DNA of 10,622 nt from Lentimicrobiaceae bacterium (GTDB lineage Bacteria > Bacteroidota > Bacteroidia > Bacteroidales > JAGONC01): contig JAUXII010000007.1 in NCBI GenBank assembly GCA_030621075.1, positions 1-10,622 on the forward strand, written 5' to 3'. This document shows, piece after piece, positions 7,101-10,622 of this stretch. Within the stretch, counting starts at the first letter, position 1; every line of letters begins with the position of its first letter. Below the pieces are notes generated by a model. That model worked only from the letters and a program-made list of their open reading frames with translations, was not told the origin of the DNA and searched no databases. The position numbers and the translations under genes were made by a program.

Positions 7101-9534
7101 TGTCAAGCAAAGTGGTGTAATTATCGGATGTTGTTAATGACATTTCTGTATTGTTCAGGGCTTGTGATCCAATATTTTTCAGTGTAACATCCAGGTAGGC
7201 TGTTTCACCATATTCAATTGTATCATTTGTTCCTGCTGTTACAGCTATTTCTGTTAGTACGCCAATGGTATTAAAGAGAAGTGTTTTTGAAGAAGATATA
7301 TTATTATTATCCGTTGCCAAAAATGCAACTTCCAGGTCATTGTACTCATGCGTAGGTGTGCCACTAAAAACACCATCTTCTGCAACCTCCATTTCAACAG
7401 GGAGAGAAGGAGCCAGGAATTCAATCATACTGTTTTCAACGATAATTGTGTCATTTGAGATGCCTGATTGCTGATAATTGATCCCATCACCATTGGTTGT
7501 TCCTGCGTACCATTCGGTAGGTTGTGATAATATTACTGAGCCATAATAAAATTCGATATTACCAGACGGATAAAGCTTTAACGCCAGGTTTAAGTCTGCA
7601 GAAGAAGCTCCATCCTGCGATACTTTCCATCGGAATGTTGCACTGTTCTCATCACCTTCATACCACAATCCGTCACCATCAGCTGGATATATACGTAAAT
7701 CAGTATCAAAAAAGGGTGCAATATTTTTATTTTTGATAAATCGTAAATATTTATCCTGATGGTAGGGCCACGTTACAAGGTGGTTGTCAAATTTAAGAAA
7801 GCCATCGGTAAATATATAAACCGTGTCATATGACTGTCCATAGAATGGAAATTCAAAATCAAGATTTTTCAGGGCATACCCTCCGGAATTATTCGTTGGT
7901 GTTAGCTGCACATTTGTGATCATAGGGAAAGCCTGGGTGTAGTTTGTTTCATCATACTCGATAAAATATTTCCAGGTATAGGGTGGTGTGCCTCCGTTTG
8001 CCGTTAATTGAAAGCTATAGGGTTCATAAATAGGTGCAGGTGCAAGTTCATTAGTTGTAATCCCAACGTTGTCATAGTTGATAGTAGCGATTACAGACAT
8101 GCTAACCAACCCATCATCCGGGATATTGATATTGGAATCACTGCATATGATTTCCTGAGTACCGTTTGTATAATCAATCAAAGAAAAGTTTTTAACCTCG
8201 CCCACTCCCCATTCGGTTGTTTCGTCTTCCTGAACCTGAAGAAAAAATTTTGCAGGTTGTCCCGGAAGGAGGTAGTTTAATAAGGGGGTTACATCGAGAC
8301 CAAATTCAATGGTTTTATCTTCTGGTGTATTACCTCCCAGCATATACCAACAGGCACCCTGATAGTTGAAAATGGGAAAGGAGATCTCATGATCAGGTTC
8401 AGTGGCTGTTGTATCAAAAGAAATTCCTGCTGTCACTTTTAATTGTTTGCGGCAGGTATATTTAATTTTTACTTTGTAGGTAATTTGTGGCGAACAATCT
8501 TCTTTTACTTTCAGGACATTTGATGTGCTATTCCAGTAGCCTCCTTCACCAAATTTATCAGCTACTGTTTTATACATCATATAACAGAATCCGCCATTAC
8601 CCCAGCCAGGAACACCCCCATAGCTATTTACAAATTTAAAACCACCAATTTCCCAATCCTTCATGTCTATTATCCCATCATCATTGATGTCAATATCGTT
8701 GGTGTACTGTCCGTCATTATTATAATCCCAGCAAATAGAATCATTCCACCCAACTATTGTCAAAGCATGAGATGAATGAGATGCCCATCCAACGCACACA
8801 TATTTACCGGCTTCAGGAGTGCCTTGAGGAAGAAAATGCATGTAAGGTTGATTTGCATAAAAACTTGCCAGTCCGCCGGCAGGAGAGCCATCAAGATGGT
8901 CAAACAACCAATATTTTAACGTCATAAACCCTTCGTAGGTATCGGTCCGGATATTATAGGCCTGGGTAATACGGTTATGCATGGCGCTGTAATAATCATC
9001 ATAACCTGTCATCCATCGTTTAGGCCCTCCTTCAGACATGCCGCCATATTCGGTAACATTAGGCGTTCCTACATACCTGAGAACTTCCATTGTATGATAA
9101 TAGCTAACACCACCATAATTATTAGCAGCGTTCATCCAGTTCCAGACAAAATGGGTAGGGTATTGATTGTCAGGATCATTTCCCGGAAGATTTCTTTTGT
9201 AATTTATTTCGTAGGTGAAGTTATAGCCAACCAGTGCTGCCTGCCCACAGGCATAGCCAGCCTGATTATACGGAGGCCTGAAATAAGGCAGGGTTGAGTT
9301 GTCAAGTACAGAGGGAAGCAAAGGGGCACGACTGTCTTTATAATGCTCAGGTAGCTCTAACAGAGGCAGGTTGGTAAGCATAATTGAGTCTTCAGCCGAT
9401 ATAGGTTTGTAAATTCCAGCCTTAAAAAGAATATGCAGTGAGTCAGTCTTAGGAAGATATGTTTGTGCTGAAAGATCAGCTGTAAAAAAAACCAAAGAAA
9501 TAATGACTATTGAAAGAAAAACTACTTTTTTCAT
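4126..9534 (-). CDS. Secreted multidomain C1-like (papain-fold) cysteine peptidase with PKD-type repeats and T9SS sorting domain
   Basis: Intact 1802-residue protein, ATG start and TGA stop. The start is supported by an immediate Sec signal peptide (MKKVVFLSIVIISLVFF, probable cleavage after LSA, residue 23). Residues about 60-345 are a papain-fold peptidase: Gln91 (oxyanion hole), Cys96 in YACGQAA, His256 in SHALTIVG, Asn303 in KFVNSY. Two calcium-type loops (D270-I281 and D282-D293) lie between His and Asn. Residues about 350-480 form a conserved domain I cannot name. About 497-757 is an Ig-like He_PIG domain split by a nidogen-like domain (FPFYGQSYD; ENSATFRWK; YPSGNIEFYYG). About 760-980 are two CARDB-like modules. 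About 983-1115 is a cleaved-adhesin/MAM-like jelly roll (EDFETGDF, DYLRFYID, DRAWLDYI). About 1123-1710 are seven PKD/Ig-like repeats. About 1712-1802 is a T9SS type A sorting domain (IIPNPNDGYYILEL, SGIYIL, KKIIIF). Expected fate is Sec export, T9SS passage and surface attachment or release. Peptidase activity is inferred from motifs; the substrate is unknown. Confidence 0.93.
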   Translation of the reverse strand: MKKVVFLSIVIISLVFFTADLSAQTYLPKTDSLHILFKAGIYKPISAEDSIMLTNLPLLELPEHYKDSRAPLLPSVLDNSTLPYFRPPYNQAGYACGQAALVGYNFTYEINYKRNLPGNDPDNQYPTHFVWNWMNAANNYGGVSYYHTMEVLRYVGTPNVTEYGGMSEGGPKRWMTGYDDYYSAMHNRITQAYNIRTDTYEGFMTLKYWLFDHLDGSPAGGLASFYANQPYMHFLPQGTPEAGKYVCVGWASHSSHALTIVGWNDSICWDYNNDGQYTNDIDINDDGIIDMKDWEIGGFKFVNSYGGVPGWGNGGFCYMMYKTVADKFGEGGYWNSTSNVLKVKEDCSPQITYKVKIKYTCRKQLKVTAGISFDTTATEPDHEISFPIFNYQGACWYMLGGNTPEDKTIEFGLDVTPLLNYLLPGQPAKFFLQVQEDETTEWGVGEVKNFSLIDYTNGTQEIICSDSNINIPDDGLVSMSVIATINYDNVGITTNELAPAPIYEPYSFQLTANGGTPPYTWKYFIEYDETNYTQAFPMITNVQLTPTNNSGGYALKNLDFEFPFYGQSYDTVYIFTDGFLKFDNHLVTWPYHQDKYLRFIKNKNIAPFFDTDLRIYPADGDGLWYEGDENSATFRWKVSQDGASSADLNLALKLYPSGNIEFYYGSVILSQPTEWYAGTTNGDGINYQQSGISNDTIIVENSMIEFLAPSLPVEMEVAEDGVFSGTPTHEYNDLEVAFLATDNNNISSSKTLLFNTIGVLTEIAVTAGTNDTIEYGETAYLDVTLKNIGSQALNNTEMSLTTSDNYTTLLDSLAFFGTLQPSQPVVVNDAFSFIVEDTVPNEHQILMNSIISSDENNFVREFLFTAYAPVLSAGNVVVDDGNNGWLDPGETTDLIITIYNQGGASVQNVYGFLSSTDPSITINNGLDSLSIIPGYAQSYLTFNVTVSSQALEGHIAYFELIIAPENYTSTIDSVYLTVGIIVEDFETGDFSKFSWYFDGDADWLITANNPYEGTNCSGSGEIDDNEDSELKIDINVLSDAEISFYKKVSSEANYDYLRFYIDASEKDKWAGEVSWSKETYSISKGQHTLKWIYKKDYSVSNGSDRAWLDYIILPPLESLLLMVNAGQDDTICEDNTVALSGSIYNADSILWVTSGTGTFNNDTILDPVYTPSTLDIINGILNLGLKVYGSQGQTLTDYLTITINRFPLSDAGNDTITCENSPVVLSGSIVFSDSAYWTTGGDGYFDDSTSLSPAYYAGPADISAGSVNLYLTAYPKAPCVGNNTDTLMLTVANLPLAFAGEDGAVCENGSYQLSGSMENATASLWSTLGDGTFDDPLSLSAMYTPGEEDISAGFAELTLTAFAYDPCNDVHTDTMIITVMEPPLAYAGEDQTIEYNTTTTLNGSAEGGSGDYSWYWTPETYLVDPTIQNPETFPLTSNTTFNLLVTDLSSGCQDNDDIEVTITGSPFTITVTADPENVCMGDPTQLNVEAEGTTGPFTYSWTSDPQGFTSDLPNPIDTPLVNTTYYIVVTDNFYNQVDGFVSVDVTTPPEAYAGADTNICENETITLNGYAVNFSSVIWLTTGDGFFDDTTVLNPTYTPGENDILYGNVELSLIANGTPPCNTPVVDQLILILDPLPDVTFDLLPDFCIDDPPYLLTEGGPEGGEYTGNGVIDGYFYPEVAGLGYHTISYTYTNENGCNNTASQEAYVDLCSRIAKNDPEFKATIIPNPNDGYYILELFSAKASVDEIRIINQEGREIYNQFHNLQQGNNRISMDMNGQPSGIYILLIKHQEKEFVKKIIIF
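4405..6168 (-). repeat. Seven tandem PKD/Ig-like protein repeats (protein-level)
   Basis: Residues about 1123-1710 of the 1802-residue protein, 73-88 residues per unit. Units 1, 2, 3 and 6 (5911-6168, 5647-5910, 5383-5646, 4624-4884) share one pattern: AGxDxxxCEN, LSGS/LNGY, WxTxGxGxFDD, LxPxYTPG, DIxxG, then LxLxA. Units 4 and 5 (5140-5382, 4885-5139) are a different PKD/SprB-like type with a Tyr/Ser-Trp strand followed by TSNTTFNLLVTD or LVNTTYYIVVTD. Unit 7 (4405-4623) is more divergent (GGEYTGNGV, GCNNTA). They are diverged at DNA level, so this is not a recent duplication. The likely role is an extracellular stalk or adhesive region. Confidence 0.75.
8500..9357 (-). other. Papain-like catalytic domain of the 1802-residue protein
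   Basis: Residues about 60-345. The order Gln-Cys ... His ... Asn matches the papain family: Gln91 and Cys96 near the start, then HALTIVGW with His256, then KFVNSY(x4)GWGNGGF with Asn303, which corresponds to the papain KNSWGxxWGxxGY block. The segments YNFTYEIN, YPTHFVWNWMN and LFDHLDGSPAGG, between Cys and His, are shared with the downstream paralog at closely matching positions. The residue after the catalytic Cys is Gly rather than the papain Trp. No separate inhibitory propeptide is evident; only about 60-70 residues separate the signal peptide from the active-site Cys. Confidence 0.85.
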
Positions 9535-9572
9535 ATTATAAATAATTATTATTACTCGTTTCTCACATGCTA
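9535..9572 (-). other. 38-base intergenic gap, AT-rich leader of the 1802-residue gene
   Basis: The stretch just before the ATG reads, on the coding strand, mostly A and T (TAATAATAATTATTTATAAT). There is no purine-rich Shine-Dalgarno match, as is usual in Bacteroidota, where A-rich leaders often help initiation. No hairpin with a T run and no clear TAnnTTTG promoter element is seen, so co-transcription with the upstream gene is likely. The next gap, 4117-4125, is only 9 bases and likewise has no Shine-Dalgarno site. Confidence 0.45.
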
Positions 9573-10622
9573 CTACCGCATCAAGATGAATTTCTTTGTA
9601 ACCGATTGGCTTCCTGATGTTAATTTATAGAAGTAGATTCCATTTTTCAATCCGCGGGCATTAAGTTCAACAGTGTATTCCCCCGCTTCTTGTGTTTCAT
9701 CCACCAGTCGTACTATTTCTTTACCTGTAATATCGGATACTACAAGTGAAGTATAGGCATTAATTGGTAATTGATAATTGATAATTGAAAAATGTTCAAA
9801 TGGATTAGGGATATTCTGTTCAAGATTGAGTAATAATGGTGAAATTATATCACTGATTCCAACGTTGTCTGTTGAAAAAGCCAATGTTTTGGTTGAGAAA
9901 ATATTATAATTGTCGGTTACTTTAAATGTTATATCCCATGTATGGTTACTGATTTCCGGTGTACCACTAAAAACACCTTCGGGAGATATTCCCATCCCGA
10001 AAGGAAATTCAGGAGCATAAAATCCTGTGGCATAATCATCAGGGATACTGGTGGCATTGGAAAGGGCAGCAATAAGGTAACTTTGCCCGTCTCCTTTTGA
10101 AACGCCGGCTGCCCACCCTGTACCTCCGTTGATATCATTCCCGTAATAAAACTCAACGGATCCGTCAGGATATATTGTTACTGCCACATCCACATCTATT
10201 TCCGGCTCGGCATATTTTGATGTCCTCCACCTGAAAGTGGCGCTGTTTTCATCGCCACTGTACCACATGGCATCGCCCTGTTCAGGATATATCATCAGGT
10301 CAGAGCTGTACGGGGCAACGACTTTAAAATTTTTCAGCGCTTCTTCATTTCTCAAATAAATAAACTGTTCTTCAAAGATGATGGCCCCATCAGTAAGGAG
10401 GGTGACATTATCATAATATTGGCCATAGAAAGGGAAAAGAAATTCCAGCTCCTGAACAGCATAACCATCGTCGTTATCAGTGGGAATAAGTTGTTGATCT
10501 TCAATAGCAGGGAAATTGTACTCAACAGATTCCTCGGAATAATCCATAATAATATCCCATAAATAAGGGAGGATTCCACCGGAAGCATCAAGTTGGTAAG
10601 CGTAAGGCTCATTAACTATTGC
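9573..10622 (-). CDS. T9SS-sorted secreted protein, 3' part only (paralog of the two downstream cysteine peptidases)
   Basis: The reading frame is open to the window edge at 10622, so the gene is truncated at its 5' end. The Met codon at 10545-10547 is internal: the 25 codons before it read AIVNEPYAYQLDASGGILPY and so on, which aligns with the Ig-like segment of both downstream genes (EPYSFQLTANGGTPPYTW in the next gene). The visible 349 residues hold two things. First is an Ig-like He_PIG-type domain (first half ASGGILPYLW, second half EFPFGMGISPEGVFSGTP) interrupted by a nidogen-like beta domain (FPFYGQYYDNV, ENSATFRWR, YPDGSVEFYYG). Second is a T9SS type A sorting domain, about 9573-9833, of the FlgD-like kind (NLEQNIPNPF, then INYQLP, ending KKFILMR). 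Unlike its paralogs it has no CARDB, adhesin or PKD modules between them. The stop is TAG. By analogy the missing N-terminus should carry a signal peptide and C1-like peptidase, but this is inference. It is probably first or early in the operon. Confidence 0.9.
   Translation of the reverse strand, partial: AIVNEPYAYQLDASGGILPYLWDIIMDYSEESVEYNFPAIEDQQLIPTDNDDGYAVQELEFLFPFYGQYYDNVTLLTDGAIIFEEQFIYLRNEEALKNFKVVAPYSSDLMIYPEQGDAMWYSGDENSATFRWRTSKYAEPEIDVDVAVTIYPDGSVEFYYGNDINGGTGWAAGVSKGDGQSYLIAALSNATSIPDDYATGFYAPEFPFGMGISPEGVFSGTPEISNHTWDITFKVTDNYNIFSTKTLAFSTDNVGISDIISPLLLNLEQNIPNPFEHFSIINYQLPINAYTSLVVSDITGKEIVRLVDETQEAGEYTVELNARGLKNGIYFYKLTSGSQSVTKKFILMR
9761..9788. repeat. Four tandem 7-base repeats inside coding sequence
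   Basis: On the plus strand the unit is TAATTGG once, then TAATTGA three times, without gaps. It lies inside the sorting-domain coding region of the 5'-truncated gene and encodes SIINYQLPI. Because 7 is not a multiple of 3, gain or loss of one unit would shift the frame 62-71 codons before the stop. Confidence 0.9.

Noticed and set aside
10352..10612. Minus-strand open frame overlapping the first gene
   Set aside because: It is in another frame of a region whose correct frame is homologous to both paralogs; its translation shows no domain or signal.

Overview
The window comes from a member of the Bacteroidota, probably a Bacteroidales- or Flavobacteriia-type bacterium. The clearest evidence is that every gene ends in a type A sorting domain of the type IX secretion system (T9SS), which is found almost only in this phylum. 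The DNA is AT-rich, Shine-Dalgarno-like sites are absent, and very large secreted multidomain proteins dominate. The species cannot be named from this stretch.

All coding sequence lies on the minus strand, so transcription runs from high to low coordinates. In that order there are three genes. (1) 9573-10622 is the 3' end of a gene whose start is off the window. (2) 4126-9534 is an intact 1802-residue protein. (3) 73-4116 is an intact 1347-residue protein. The gaps are 38 and 9 bases, with no visible terminator or clear promoter, so the three are probably one transcription unit. The last 72 bases (1-72) are non-coding and hold a perfect inverted repeat at the window edge.

The three genes are paralogs. 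Genes 2 and 3 each encode a signal peptide, then a papain-fold (clan CA, C1-like) cysteine peptidase with a visible Cys-His-Asn triad. An EF-hand/dockerin-like double calcium loop sits between the His and the Asn. Next come an unnamed conserved domain, an Ig-like (He_PIG type) domain that appears to be split by a nidogen-like beta domain, and two CARDB-like Ig modules. After this shared core of about 970-980 residues they diverge. Gene 2 continues with a cleaved-adhesin/MAM-like jelly roll and seven PKD/Ig-like repeats. Gene 3 continues with a flavodoxin-like or class I glutamine-amidotransferase-like domain and one PKD domain. Gene 1 shows the same split Ig/nidogen-like unit, followed almost directly by its sorting domain. 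Its peptidase part, if present, is outside the window.

The likely joint picture, which is inference, is a locus of cell-surface or secreted cysteine peptidases. They are exported through Sec and then T9SS, share one catalytic and processing core, and carry different C-terminal stalk or adhesion modules. No RNA genes, CRISPR arrays, insertion sequences or phage genes were seen.
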